From positions 18,273 to 82,272 of the forward strand of contig NZ_JAKKFH010000036.1 of NCBI RefSeq assembly GCF_022230925.1: a stretch of 64,000 nt of DNA, read 5' to 3'. The DNA comes from Micromonospora alfalfae. GTDB taxonomy: Bacteria; Actinomycetota; Actinomycetes; Mycobacteriales; Micromonosporaceae. The translations under genes and the position numbers were made by a program. This document shows, piece after piece, positions 8,499-16,427 of the stretch (position 1 is its first letter; every line of letters starts with the position of its first letter). Under the pieces are notes generated by a model. The model saw nothing but the letters and a program-made list of their open reading frames with translations, searched no databases and was not told the origin of the DNA.

Positions 8499-8547
8499 AG
8501 ATCTTGGACAGTTTCCGTTATCAGCTAACGGAAACTGTCCAAGATCT
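8499..8547. repeat. Perfect 22-bp inverted repeat with 5-base loop
   Basis: Arms 8499-8520 and 8526-8547 are exact reverse complements around TCAGC. The outer ends read AGATCTTGG/CCAAGATCT, like the other GATCTTG-ended palindromes in this window. It lies after the GrpB-like gene and could act as a terminator as well as being a member of a dispersed repeat family. The stem is too long and exact for an ordinary terminator. Confidence 0.8.
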
Positions 8548-8659
8548 GGCCGCGGGCCGCGGGCCGGCGGCCGGCCGCCGCCGGCCGCCGGCCGGGCAGT
8601 CGACATTGTCCGGAAAAGCGCCTTGACCCTGACACGGTGGCGGGCTGGAGACTGGCTCC

Positions 8660-9544
8660 ATGGACCTTGATGACTACCGGGGACACTCCCCCTACAGCGA
8701 CCCCGGGCGGCACGGCGGGCTCCTCGACGCCGTGGCCTCCGACGTCCCCACAGTCGCCGCGACCGCCCGCAACGTGATCGTCCACTACCGGGCCGGCGGC
8801 GTCGACCTGCCTGTCGACCGGCTGGACGAGGTGAACCACCGCTGGGTGGACCGCGTCCTCGACACCGACCAGTCCCGCTTTCCCCTGCCGCTGAGCGCTG
8901 AGCGCCCGGCCGTGGACCGGGTGGCCGGCTGCTGCCGGGACCACACGCTGCTATCGATCGCGATCCTCCGTCAGCACGGCATTCCCAGCCGCAGCCGGGT
9001 CGGCTTCGCCTCCTACTTCACTCCCGGCTGGCACCACGATCACGTGGTGATGGAGTACTGGAACGGCGAGCGCTGGGTCTGGGCCGACCCGGAGCTCGAC
9101 CCGGCCGGCGACTGGCGGTTCGACGGCTACGACATCGACCCGGGGGCGGGGCTCTTCGACTCGGCGGCGCGGGTGTGGTCGGCGTACCGGGCCGGGACGA
9201 TCGATCCCGACGTCTACGGCGTGGCCCCCGGCCTGCCGGTCCACGGCGCCTGGTTCATCTACAACTACGTCCTGCACGAACTGGCCCATCGGCTGAAGGA
9301 CGAGCTGCTGCTGTGGGACAGCTTCGGCGCGATGACCGACGACCTCGCCGCCGCCGACCTCACGCTCGCCGATGAGATCGCCGCCCTGCTGCTCGAAGCC
9401 GACGACGGCGACGAGGCGGCGGAGAAGGCGCTCGCCGCAAGGTACGCGACCGACACTCGCCTGCGTCCCGGCGCTCAAATACGCAGCTTCTCACCGGTCT
9501 CCGGCACTGTGCGCACTGTCGATCTGCGTATCAGCCGAAGGTGA
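8660..9544 (+). CDS. Transglutaminase-like cysteine protease-fold protein
   Basis: The 294-residue cytosolic protein has the transglutaminase-like triad pattern: Cys in CCRDHTLLSIAILRQHGIPSR near residues 94-95, His in HHDHVVMEYW near residue 132, and Asp in WADPELD near residue 148. Between them is the RSRVGFASYF strand. Enzymes of this fold cut or modify amide bonds; actinobacterial members of this size are uncharacterised. The last 14 bp overlap the 3' end of the convergent thioredoxin-like gene. No signal peptide is seen, so it is probably intracellular. Confidence 0.8.
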   Translation: MDLDDYRGHSPYSDPGRHGGLLDAVASDVPTVAATARNVIVHYRAGGVDLPVDRLDEVNHRWVDRVLDTDQSRFPLPLSAERPAVDRVAGCCRDHTLLSIAILRQHGIPSRSRVGFASYFTPGWHHDHVVMEYWNGERWVWADPELDPAGDWRFDGYDIDPGAGLFDSAARVWSAYRAGTIDPDVYGVAPGLPVHGAWFIYNYVLHELAHRLKDELLLWDSFGAMTDDLAAADLTLADEIAALLLEADDGDEAAEKALAARYATDTRLRPGAQIRSFSPVSGTVRTVDLRISRR

Positions 9545-10472
9545 AGGCGTACGCCTGGGCACCCGGCTCGCCGAACGTGATCTCCAGGGTCCGCTCACGG
9601 ACCGGGCCGTCCTGGCGGACGAGCTGGTAGAGCCGGCCGTCCTGGAGTACGCCGTTGCCGTCCTCGTCGACATCGACGCCGTGTGACGGGCCGGGAGCGT
9701 CACCGTCGAGGAGTACCCGGAACGGAATCGACGCTCCCACCCCGGCGGCCAGCACGAGGTGCGCGTCGCGGGCGTGGAACCGGAAGGCGATGCTGCCGCC
9801 GGCCCGGTCCAACACGACGTTGTCCGACCCGATCGTCCACTCCCCCGCCAGCGCCCACTGGTTGAGGCCGAGGCTCTCCGGCACCTGGTAGGCGCGGCGT
9901 TCGTCGAGCGCCGGACCGTTCGGCGACGCGAAGTGTTCGCCGCGACTGAAGCCGAGGTACGTCTCGGGCGTGCGCAGGTTGTCCCAGTCGGCCTCTGCCT
10001 CCGGGCCGATCCCTTTGACGGGTACGGGTTCGCGCTCGATGCCGAGCAGGTGCTGGAGCATCCGCTCGGACTGCTCGTAGCGCCCCTCGCCGAAGTGTTC
10101 GTCGCGGATGACGCCGTCGGTGTCGACGAAGTAGAGCGCCGGCCAGTAGTGGTTGTCGAACGCGCTCCAGATCGTGTAGTCGTTGTCGACCGCCACCGGG
10201 TAGTCGATCGATCGGTCCGCCACCGCGCGGCGCACCCGGTCGACCTCGTGCTCGAACGGAAACTCCGGCGTGTGCACCCCGATGACGACCAGCCCGTCAT
10301 CGCTGTAGGCCTGCGACCAGGCCCGCACGTACGGCTCCTGGCGCAACCAGTTGATGCAGGTCAGCGTCCAGAAGTTGACCAGGACGACGCGCCCACCCAG
10401 GTCGGCGGGGCCGAGTGGCTCGGAGTTGAGCCACTCGGCCGCCCCGTTCAGCGGGGGCAGGTGCACGCCCAT
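9531..10472 (-). CDS. Thioredoxin-fold protein related to the DipZ C-terminal domain
   Basis: The 313-residue protein begins with a redoxin domain (VVLVNFWTLTCINWLRQEPY at residues 29-48, then VVIGVHTPEFPFEH) and has a C-terminal beta-rich domain (about residues 190-313), the DipZ-like layout. The first redox cysteine is present, but the second position of the usual CxxC is tryptophan (CINW), so it cannot form the normal intramolecular disulfide. It has no signal peptide or membrane segment. Its ATG directly follows the stop of the epoxide hydrolase (TAG|ATG) with no ribosome binding site, so it is translationally coupled to it. Confidence 0.8.
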   Translation of the reverse strand: MGVHLPPLNGAAEWLNSEPLGPADLGGRVVLVNFWTLTCINWLRQEPYVRAWSQAYSDDGLVVIGVHTPEFPFEHEVDRVRRAVADRSIDYPVAVDNDYTIWSAFDNHYWPALYFVDTDGVIRDEHFGEGRYEQSERMLQHLLGIEREPVPVKGIGPEAEADWDNLRTPETYLGFSRGEHFASPNGPALDERRAYQVPESLGLNQWALAGEWTIGSDNVVLDRAGGSIAFRFHARDAHLVLAAGVGASIPFRVLLDGDAPGPSHGVDVDEDGNGVLQDGRLYQLVRQDGPVRERTLEITFGEPGAQAYAFTFG

Positions 10473-11699
10473 CTAGCGCAGCGACCGGAAGGCGGTACGA
10501 AGCTCTTCGGAGAAGATCTTCGGCTGTTCCCAGGCCGCGAAGTGCCCGCCCACGTCGAGCTTGTTGTAGTAGATGAGGTTGGAGTACGCCTGCTCGGCCC
10601 AGCTCTGCGGCGCCTCGTACAGCTCGTCGGGGAAGACGCTCACGGCGACCGGGACCTTCACGCCCTTGGCGGCGAAGAACGAGAGCTTGTTCTCCGCGTA
10701 CAGCCGGGACGCGGAGATCGCCGTGTTCGTCAACCAGTAGAGCGAGATGTTGTCCAGGATGTCGTCGCGGGTGAGGCCCGCTTTGGCCCCGTCGAAGACC
10801 TGCGAGATCAGGGCCAGACTCTTCGCGTCGTGGTCGAGCAGGAACGACGCCAGGCCGACCGGAGAATCCGCCAGCCCGGTCAGCGTCTGCGGACGTGTCG
10901 CCATCATGAGGGCGTAGGCGACGTGTTTCCAGACGTAGTTGGCTTCCTCGGCGGCACGCATTTCGTCGTCGGAGAGCCCTGCTGGCAGCGAGCCCATGGC
11001 GTTGTTCGCGCCGGTGGTGTCGCCCTGGAACAACAGGTCGATCTCGGGTGGGATCGCACCGGGCATGTTGGTGTGGATGCCCAGCAGTTCCGGGGGCGCC
11101 TGAATGCCCATCTGGTCGACGATGACAGCACCCCAGTCGCCGCCCTGCGCGACGAACCTGTTGTAGCCGAGCCGTTTCATCAGCTCGGTCCAGGCGGTCG
11201 CGATCTTCTGCGGGTTCCACCCGGACTCGGTCGGCTTGCCGGAGAAGCCGTGGCCGGGCAGCGACGGGATGACCAGGTGGAAGGCGTCCGACGCGCTTCC
11301 GCCGTGCGCCGTCGGGTCGGTGAGCGGCTCGATGATCTTCATTTGCTCGATCACCGAGCCCGGCCACCCGTGGGTGACGATGAGCGGCAGCGCTTCCTCG
11401 TGCTTCGAGCGCACGTGGATGAAGTGGATGTCCACTCCGTCGATGGTGGTCATGAACTGCGGTACGGCGTTCAGCCGCGCCTCGACCTTGCGCCAGTCGT
11501 ACTCTTTTTCCCAATAGCGGGCGACGGCCTGAATGGTCGCGAGTGGCACGCCCTGCGACTGGTCGTCCACCGTTTCCTTGTCCGGCCAGCGGGTGGCCTT
11601 GATGCGCCTCTTCAGGTCATCGAGGTCGGCCTGCGGAATGTCGACCGAGAAAGGCCGAATCTCCGTGGTGCCCGGACGAGTCTTGGTTGTGACAGCCAT
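10473..11699 (-). CDS. Epoxide hydrolase (EHN domain plus alpha/beta hydrolase)
   Basis: The 408-residue protein has the N-terminal epoxide-hydrolase domain (RPFSVDIPQADLDDLKRRI, TRWPD) and an alpha/beta-hydrolase core. The oxyanion motif HGWPGS, the nucleophile aspartate in GGDWGA and the catalytic histidine in GGHFAAWEQP are all present. Such enzymes open epoxides to diols by an aspartyl-ester intermediate. The ATG at 11699 is preceded by GAGAGGAAA, which decides the start. It is the first gene of a two-gene unit with the thioredoxin-like gene. Physiological substrate unknown. Confidence 0.9.
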   Translation of the reverse strand: MAVTTKTRPGTTEIRPFSVDIPQADLDDLKRRIKATRWPDKETVDDQSQGVPLATIQAVARYWEKEYDWRKVEARLNAVPQFMTTIDGVDIHFIHVRSKHEEALPLIVTHGWPGSVIEQMKIIEPLTDPTAHGGSASDAFHLVIPSLPGHGFSGKPTESGWNPQKIATAWTELMKRLGYNRFVAQGGDWGAVIVDQMGIQAPPELLGIHTNMPGAIPPEIDLLFQGDTTGANNAMGSLPAGLSDDEMRAAEEANYVWKHVAYALMMATRPQTLTGLADSPVGLASFLLDHDAKSLALISQVFDGAKAGLTRDDILDNISLYWLTNTAISASRLYAENKLSFFAAKGVKVPVAVSVFPDELYEAPQSWAEQAYSNLIYYNKLDVGGHFAAWEQPKIFSEELRTAFRSLR

Positions 11700-11854
11700 G
11701 CGTGTTTCCTCTCCGTCTCGGTTTGCGCCTCGCGAGGAGAAATCATGGGTGAAAGGCTCTGCCCGGACTTGTGTGCCAACGATGGGCACGCCGCCGCCAT
11801 ATCTCGGAGCCTAGAACGCCGCACCGGCTGCTCGTGGCGATACGAGCAGCCCTC

Positions 11855-12691
11855 TCACGTGTCAGCTCCGGGGGCCGCCACGGCGTGTTCGGCGGCGCGA
11901 CTGACCTGCTCCCAGCTCGCCCAGGTGTCCATCCGTCGACGGGCGATGTCGAACGCCAGGTCGTACACCATGCTGCCGAGCAGGAGCCGCAGCGGCGGCT
12001 CGTCGCTGTCGACAAGGCGCAGCAGCGCGTCGGCGGCGAGCCGCGGTTCGCTGTCGATCGAGCCTTCCGCCCACTGGCGCTCCAACTCGGCACGCAGTGG
12101 GGCGTAGGCGTCCATCGGGGTGGTGGCGCGCACGCTGGTGTAGAGGTCGGTCCAGTATCCGCCCGGCTGCACGATGCTGACAGTGATGTCGAAGGCCGCC
12201 GCCTCCATCGCCAGCGCCTCGCTCATGCCCTCCAGGGCGAACTTGCTCGCGCTGTACAGGCCGGTGCTCGGGAAGCCGGCGAGCGCGGCGATGCTGGAGA
12301 CCTGCACGATGTGGCCGGAACGTTGGGCGCGCAGGTGCGGCAGCACTGCCTGACTGACCCAGAGCGCGCCGAAGAGGTTGACCTCGAACTGGGCGCGCGC
12401 CTCGGCCTCGGTGAACTCTTCGATCATGCCCATGGACAGGGTGCCGGCGTTGTTGATGACGATGTCGAGCCGGCCGAAGTGCTCGACGGCGGTGGTCACG
12501 GCGGCGATGACCGCGGCGCGGTCGGTCACGTCGAGGGTCAGGGCCAGCAGCCGGTCGGCGTACTTCTCGTCGAAGTCGGCCTGGTTGATGGTGCGGGCGG
12601 CGGCGACCACCCGGTCACCCCGGTCGAGCGCGGCGTCGGCGAAGGCGCGGCCCAGGCCGCGGCTGGCACCGGTGATGAACCAGGTACGCAT
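11855..12691 (-). CDS. Short-chain dehydrogenase/reductase (SDR), TetR-controlled
   Basis: The 278-residue classical SDR has the TGASRGLG cofactor motif (residues 7-14), NNAG at about 86-89, the catalytic Ser in VSSIAALAG and YSASK. It oxidises or reduces alcohols/ketones with NAD(P); the substrate is unknown. The arginine-rich region after the cofactor motif (AARTINQ) favours NADP. GGAGAA precedes the ATG. It is divergent from a TetR gene, and the shared intergenic region holds two near-identical palindromes, so repression by that TetR is very likely. Confidence 0.92.
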   Translation of the reverse strand: MRTWFITGASRGLGRAFADAALDRGDRVVAAARTINQADFDEKYADRLLALTLDVTDRAAVIAAVTTAVEHFGRLDIVINNAGTLSMGMIEEFTEAEARAQFEVNLFGALWVSQAVLPHLRAQRSGHIVQVSSIAALAGFPSTGLYSASKFALEGMSEALAMEAAAFDITVSIVQPGGYWTDLYTSVRATTPMDAYAPLRAELERQWAEGSIDSEPRLAADALLRLVDSDEPPLRLLLGSMVYDLAFDIARRRMDTWASWEQVSRAAEHAVAAPGADT

Positions 12692-12712
12692 GTGTTCTCC
12701 AAGCGTTTCAAG

Positions 12713-12790
12713 ACGAGACGGTCCGTCTCGTGATGTGCCGAGACTAGGGCCGCCACAGCATCGCCGTCAAGACGAGACGGTTCGTCTCGT
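12713..12790. promoter_or_regulatory. Twin TetR operators between SDR and tetR
   Basis: Two 19-bp palindromes, each ACGAGACGG-T-N9, lie at 12713-12731 (perfect 9+1+9) and 12772-12790 (one mismatch). Their centres are 59 bp apart. One sits about 20 bp before each start codon, so a TetR dimer on each would close both promoters. The left halves are identical. Confidence 0.88.
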
Positions 12791-12810
12791 AGGCTGATAT
12801 CCTTCTGCCC

Positions 12811-13413
12811 ATGACGCCCAACACGGCCCGCCGGAGAGAGACCTCCCGACGCGCCATCCTCACCGCGGCCTTCGACCTGCTTCAGGAAATGGGGTACGCG
12901 AAGCTCAGCATCGAGGGCATCGCCGCGCGGGCCGGCGTCGGCAAACAGACCATCTACCGCTGGTGGCCGTCGAAGGGCGCTGTCATCTTCGACGCCTTCC
13001 TCATGCTCAGCGAGGCCACCGAGGGTGGTCCGCCGACGCTGCCGGACACCGGCGACCTGGCGGCGGACCTGACAGTGGTGCTGCACGCGACTGTCGAGGA
13101 GATGAACGACCCCCGGTACGAGCAACCGATGCGCGCGCTGGCCACCGAGATCGCGCTCGACCCCGTGCTGGCAGCGGCGTATGCCGAACGGTTGGACGGG
13201 CCGTTGAAGGAGGCGAAGCGGCAGCGCCTGCGCAGCGCCCAGCGGGCAGGCCAGATCGCCGAGGACGTCGACCTCGCCGTGGCGGTGGACATGATCTGGG
13301 GGCCGATACTCAACCGGTGGCTGCACCGCAGCGGCCCGCTCACCGCCGAGTACGCCGACCTCGTCGTCGCCACCGCCCTCAACGGACTGCGCCCCCGCCG
13401 GTCCGGCGAGTGA
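12811..13413 (+). CDS. TetR-family repressor
   Basis: The 200-residue protein has a TetR helix-turn-helix at residues 8-55 (SRRAILTAAFDLLQEMGY, GIAARAGVGKQTIYRWWPSK) and a ligand domain with the TetR_C-type pattern of actinobacterial regulators. It is divergent from the SDR gene and probably represses both genes through the two palindromes. The gene ends LNGLRPRRSGE-stop, and a degenerate copy of this tail occurs 1 kb downstream. Its stop codon abuts the stop of the convergent methyltransferase gene with no spacer. Confidence 0.92.
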   Translation: MTPNTARRRETSRRAILTAAFDLLQEMGYAKLSIEGIAARAGVGKQTIYRWWPSKGAVIFDAFLMLSEATEGGPPTLPDTGDLAADLTVVLHATVEEMNDPRYEQPMRALATEIALDPVLAAAYAERLDGPLKEAKRQRLRSAQRAGQIAEDVDLAVAVDMIWGPILNRWLHRSGPLTAEYADLVVATALNGLRPRRSGE

Positions 13414-14223
13414 CTAGCCCTGCCGACCCTGACGCGCCGTGCAGATCACGTAGCCCTTGGGGTCGCGCCACGGCCCCGCCTCGGCGGTGAACCAGGCGCG
13501 CACCTTCGCGCCGATGGCTCGCGTCAACTCCGGGCGCAGGGCCGAGTCGGGCTCGACGCCGTAGAACGACAGTTGGGCCGCCGCGAACGCGATGACCGGC
13601 TCCGGACTGTCGAAGACGAGGGCGTTGTCGAATCGGTGTACGGCGACCGCGCCGAAGGTCAACTCGATCATCTCGGGCAGATTGTCGCTGTTGACCCGCG
13701 AGTTGGGCACGACCGGGATGTCGATCCCCGCCGACGTGACCAGCTCGGCGACGAGCGCGCACACCCGAGGTGTCGTGCCGGGGCTGTTCACCACGGCCGC
13801 GAAGACTCCGTCCGACCTGAGCACCCGCCGGCACTCGGCCAACGCCCGCCGCACATCCGGAACGTGGTAGAGCATGTGGCGCGCTGTGACGACGTCGAAG
13901 GCCGCCGCGCCATACGGCAGGTTCATCGCGTTGCCGAGTTGCGCCGACACGCCTGCGGCGTCAGAGAGCGCGTGTACGGCCGCCGGTGAGGTGTCCAGCC
14001 CCACGAGCCGGCCGCGATGGCCCCGCTCCGCGAGATTGCGGAGAAAGGTGCCGGTGCCGCAGCCGACATCGAGCAGATCCGCGTCCCTGGACAGCGACAC
14101 CGCCTGCCGGACCGTACGTTCGACGTCGTCCGGGACTTCGCTGTAGCGCTGATGTGTCTGGATCCGCGTGGTCAGCGGCTTCAGTGAGAGGTACTCCTGC
14201 ACATCGGAGATGGAGTGCTTCAC
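13414..14223 (-). CDS. Class I SAM-dependent methyltransferase
   Basis: The 269-residue protein has a Rossmann-type methyltransferase core: LLDVGCGTGTFLRNLAERG (motif I, about residues 49-67), LVGLDTSP (motif II), and FDVVTARHMLYHV (motif IV region). The substrate is unknown; small-molecule methyltransferases of the Methyltransf_11 group look like this. The start is GTG at 14223, preceded by GAGGAAAGGGG. It lies between the tetR gene and a remnant of a tetR 3' end, which suggests that it arrived with or after a local duplication. Confidence 0.88.
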   Translation of the reverse strand: MKHSISDVQEYLSLKPLTTRIQTHQRYSEVPDDVERTVRQAVSLSRDADLLDVGCGTGTFLRNLAERGHRGRLVGLDTSPAAVHALSDAAGVSAQLGNAMNLPYGAAAFDVVTARHMLYHVPDVRRALAECRRVLRSDGVFAAVVNSPGTTPRVCALVAELVTSAGIDIPVVPNSRVNSDNLPEMIELTFGAVAVHRFDNALVFDSPEPVIAFAAAQLSFYGVEPDSALRPELTRAIGAKVRAWFTAEAGPWRDPKGYVICTARQGRQG

Positions 14224-14262
14224 CTCGTGCCCCTTTCCTCGGTGGTGACCTGGTTCGACTTC

Positions 14263-14388
14263 TCAGGACATGCCCGCGTGGCGGAGTGGAAGCGGAGGTC
14301 GCGGCCGGCGCCAGGCAACGTGGGCCAGGATGGCAGCGGCGGTCAGAAGCACCACCGCGATGACGATGACGAACCTAGTCGCCGCCAC
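14263..14388 (-). CDS. Possible small single-span membrane protein (41 aa)
   Basis: From GTG 14388 the frame encodes a short N-terminus, a hydrophobic stretch RFVIVIAVVLLTAAAILAHV and a basic, proline-rich tail. This is the pattern of a one-span membrane peptide. It is 39 bp upstream of the methyltransferase gene on the same strand. There is no clear ribosome binding site and its 5' end overlaps the tetR-tail remnant on the other strand, so it may be chance. Confidence 0.3.
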   Translation of the reverse strand: MAATRFVIVIAVVLLTAAAILAHVAWRRPRPPLPLRHAGMS

Positions 14389-14431
14389 CGGCGCTCTCAA
14401 CGGACTGCGGCCACGCCGATCCGGCGAGTAA
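14372..14431 (+). pseudogene. Remnant of a second tetR gene (last 19 codons only)
   Basis: Read in frame to the TAA at 14429-14431, the segment encodes LVAATGALNGLRPRRSGE, against LVVATALNGLRPRRSGE at the end of the intact tetR gene (13357-13413). The DNA matches at 49 of 57 aligned positions plus one inserted codon, and most differences are in third codon positions. This means that the copy diverged while still coding. Nothing of the upstream tetR body is found. Confidence 0.75.
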
Positions 14432-14486
14432 CGATCGGTGGGACGGCTTTGCGCTGCCACAGCACGGTGCGGCAACATCAGGCGCC

Positions 14487-15416
14487 GTGACGGCACCAGG
14501 CACGGCCCCCGACAACGACATCCCGGCCGGCGACAACGGCACACCTCGGTCGGGTCGGCGGGTCAGGCACTGGGTGGCCGGCGCCGGGGTCACCGCCCTG
14601 GCCGCCGTCCTGGGCATCACCCTCGCCGTCCGGGGTGGCGCCGCCCCGGCCTGCGCCGCGCCGCCGACGGGCAACGCCGTCCACAAGGGAAAGGCCAGCT
14701 TCTACGACGCGGGCCGCTCGGGCGGCAACTGCTCCTTCCCCGGCCCGCCGGCGGACCGGCTCTACGTGGCCGTCGGCGCATCTCAGTACTCCGGATCGGC
14801 GGCCTGCGGCAGTTACCTGGAGGTGAGCGGCCCGAAGGGCAAGGTCCGGGTCATGGTGATGGACCAGTGCGGCGGCTGCGGACCCAGCAAGATCGACCTC
14901 TCCACCGAGGCGTTCACCAAAATCGCCGACCGGTCGCAGGGCATCGCGTCAGTGACGTACCGGGCGGTGGTGAACCCACCGCTCGACGGAGGGCTCACCT
15001 TCCGCATGAAGGGCGGCGCCTCGAAATACTGGTTCGCGGTGCAGGTAGGCAACCACGGCAACCCACTCCGCTCGGTCGAGGCGCAGGGGGCCGGCGGCGG
15101 CTTTCGCAAGGCCGCCCGGCAGAGCGACAACCACTGGACCATCGAGGGCGGGATCGGCCCCGGGCCGTACAGCATCAGGGTCACCGACGTGTACGGACGC
15201 CAGGCGACAGCCACCGGCATCCGCCTGTTCACCAAGCAGGTGCAACGCAGCACGGCCACCCTCGCCAGCGCCTCCCCCACGCCCAGCGGCTCACCCTCGG
15301 CCCCGCCGAGCCCCACCATCGCGCCCGCACCGACGCCGACGGAGTCGGCCGCACCGACGGCGACAGTCGAAGCGCTCGCGGGTGCCGCCGCTCCGCTCGA
15401 CCGCCCCCGCTGCTGA
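14487..15416 (+). CDS. Bacterial expansin-like protein (DPBB plus CBM63-like domain)
   Basis: The 309-residue protein has a membrane-anchor/signal helix at residues 28-50 (HWVAGAGVTALAAVLGITLA), then a double-psi beta-barrel: GKASFYDAG, GGNCSFPG, VAVGASQYSGSAACGSYLEV and the catalytic-type aspartate in VMVMDQCGGC. A second beta-sandwich (about 150-245) with an exposed KYWFAVQVGNHGNP matches the carbohydrate-binding expansin C-terminus. A Pro/Ser/Thr tail follows. Expansins loosen cellulose or peptidoglycan without hydrolysis. GTG 14487 is the first in-frame start. It stands close to the secreted GH31 enzyme, which supports a role in polysaccharide use. Confidence 0.85.
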   Translation: MTAPGTAPDNDIPAGDNGTPRSGRRVRHWVAGAGVTALAAVLGITLAVRGGAAPACAAPPTGNAVHKGKASFYDAGRSGGNCSFPGPPADRLYVAVGASQYSGSAACGSYLEVSGPKGKVRVMVMDQCGGCGPSKIDLSTEAFTKIADRSQGIASVTYRAVVNPPLDGGLTFRMKGGASKYWFAVQVGNHGNPLRSVEAQGAGGGFRKAARQSDNHWTIEGGIGPGPYSIRVTDVYGRQATATGIRLFTKQVQRSTATLASASPTPSGSPSAPPSPTIAPAPTPTESAAPTATVEALAGAAAPLDRPRC

Positions 15417-15464
15417 CCGAGCCGCAGCGGCGACAAGCAGCCTTGCGTACGACGGGAATCCGCC

Positions 15465-15605
15465 TCAGCGGAACGCGCGCCCGACAATCGTCAGTAGCGC
15501 CCTGAGCAGCACCAGTACGCGGTACACCCCATAAAAGATCCACACGCCGAACATGCCGACGGCGGTGATGATCAGGGCAGGCCCCACGACGGCCGTTTCC
15601 GGCAC
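15465..15605 (-). CDS. Possible small membrane protein (46 aa)
   Basis: From GTG 15605 the frame encodes a hydrophobic hairpin: AVVGPALIITAVGMFGVWIF, then GVYRVLVLLRALLTIVG and a basic end RAFR. Two membrane spans are possible. There is no clear ribosome binding site and no homologue known to me. It is convergent with the expansin-like gene, whose stop is 48 bp away. Confidence 0.35.
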   Translation of the reverse strand: MPETAVVGPALIITAVGMFGVWIFYGVYRVLVLLRALLTIVGRAFR

Positions 15606-15698
15606 GAGGTCAAGCCGCAGACGGGTCGACAGTGCGCCGGACCGGAGCTGGTGTGAATCCGAGTTGCGTCAGGACCCGTAGCGACCGAGCATCGCCGG

Positions 15699-16169
15699 GT
15701 GGATGCCGTGGTGCAGTGGGTTCGTACCTCGTGGACGAAGCGTTCGCGCGGCGGCGCCGAGGCGACCCGGCGTAACGCCGTACCGGTGTCGTTCGTCCTG
15801 CCGGAACGGGCGGCGCCGTTCGTTCAAGAGATCAAGATGTCGGAGGCCGTGGGGTTCGAGCCGCGCGAGGAACTGACACGCCCGCCGTACCGGAGCGACG
15901 TGCGCCTCCAACTGGTAGCTGGTCAACTCCAGGTTGAACTGATCGCCGCGGCCTGGGGCGCGCCGCGCCGTCACCGCCGGTCGCCCTCGGTACGACTCGC
16001 CCGCGGCGAATGGCTGCGCTGGCACATCAACTACCGCTTCGCCGGGATGAACGGCGGTGCCACGTTCTACCGGTTGGACACCCTCAACCTGGCACATGGC
16101 GCAGTCCCGGCCAACACCTTCCTCGGGGAACCGTCTCGGTTCATCGACGAACGCGCGCACATCTGGTAG
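15699..16169 (+). CDS. Hypothetical protein (156 aa)
   Basis: The frame starts at GTG 15699 and encodes a protein with normal composition after about residue 30: VPVSFVLPERAAPFVQEIKM, then RSDVRLQLVAGQLQVELIAA, WLRWHINYRFAG and TFYRLDTLNLAHG. The alternating hydrophobic pattern suggests a small beta-rich fold. No known family is recognised and no signal peptide is seen. The first 30 residues are Arg/Ser-rich and the true start may be downstream. Confidence 0.45.
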   Translation: MDAVVQWVRTSWTKRSRGGAEATRRNAVPVSFVLPERAAPFVQEIKMSEAVGFEPREELTRPPYRSDVRLQLVAGQLQVELIAAAWGAPRRHRRSPSVRLARGEWLRWHINYRFAGMNGGATFYRLDTLNLAHGAVPANTFLGEPSRFIDERAHIW

Positions 16170-16203
16170 CTGCCGCCGCCGTGCCCCGTCGTACCATCCG
16201 GCG

Positions 16204-16308
16204 ATGATCTCGGAGAGCTTCGATGCGCGTGGTGGGCTGACCTACCGCGCACTCGACGAGCTGGGCTGGGACGCCGAACAGCCCGAGCCCTGGTCCCCGT
16301 ACGTCTGA
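16204..16308 (+). CDS. Short hypothetical ORF (34 aa), possible gene remnant
   Basis: ATG 16204 opens a frame encoding MISESFDARGGLTYRALDEL followed by a short acidic, proline-containing end. The composition is protein-like, but it is very short and may be a fragment of a lost gene or the tail of the preceding ORF's neighbour. No ribosome binding site is evident. Confidence 0.25.
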   Translation: MISESFDARGGLTYRALDELGWDAEQPEPWSPYV

Positions 16309-16427
16309 GCCGCTGGCAGTACGGGAAAGAGAGAAGCGACACCCTCGGAGGCCCGTTGACATGCGTTTCGAGCGAGTGACAGCGTTGTCATCGACTCATT
16401 TCCTCCATTTGAGACGAGGAGCGCACC

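Noticed and set aside
9759..12107. A 782-codon open frame on the plus strand opposite the epoxide hydrolase and thioredoxin-like genes
   Set aside because: It is a long frame opposite well-recognised genes. Its protein is Arg/Gly/Asp/Val-rich without a fold, which is what high third-position GC produces on the other strand.
13414..14223. The methyltransferase as part of an antibiotic gene cluster
   Set aside because: Its neighbours are an SDR/TetR pair, an expansin-like gene and small frames; no biosynthetic core gene is present.
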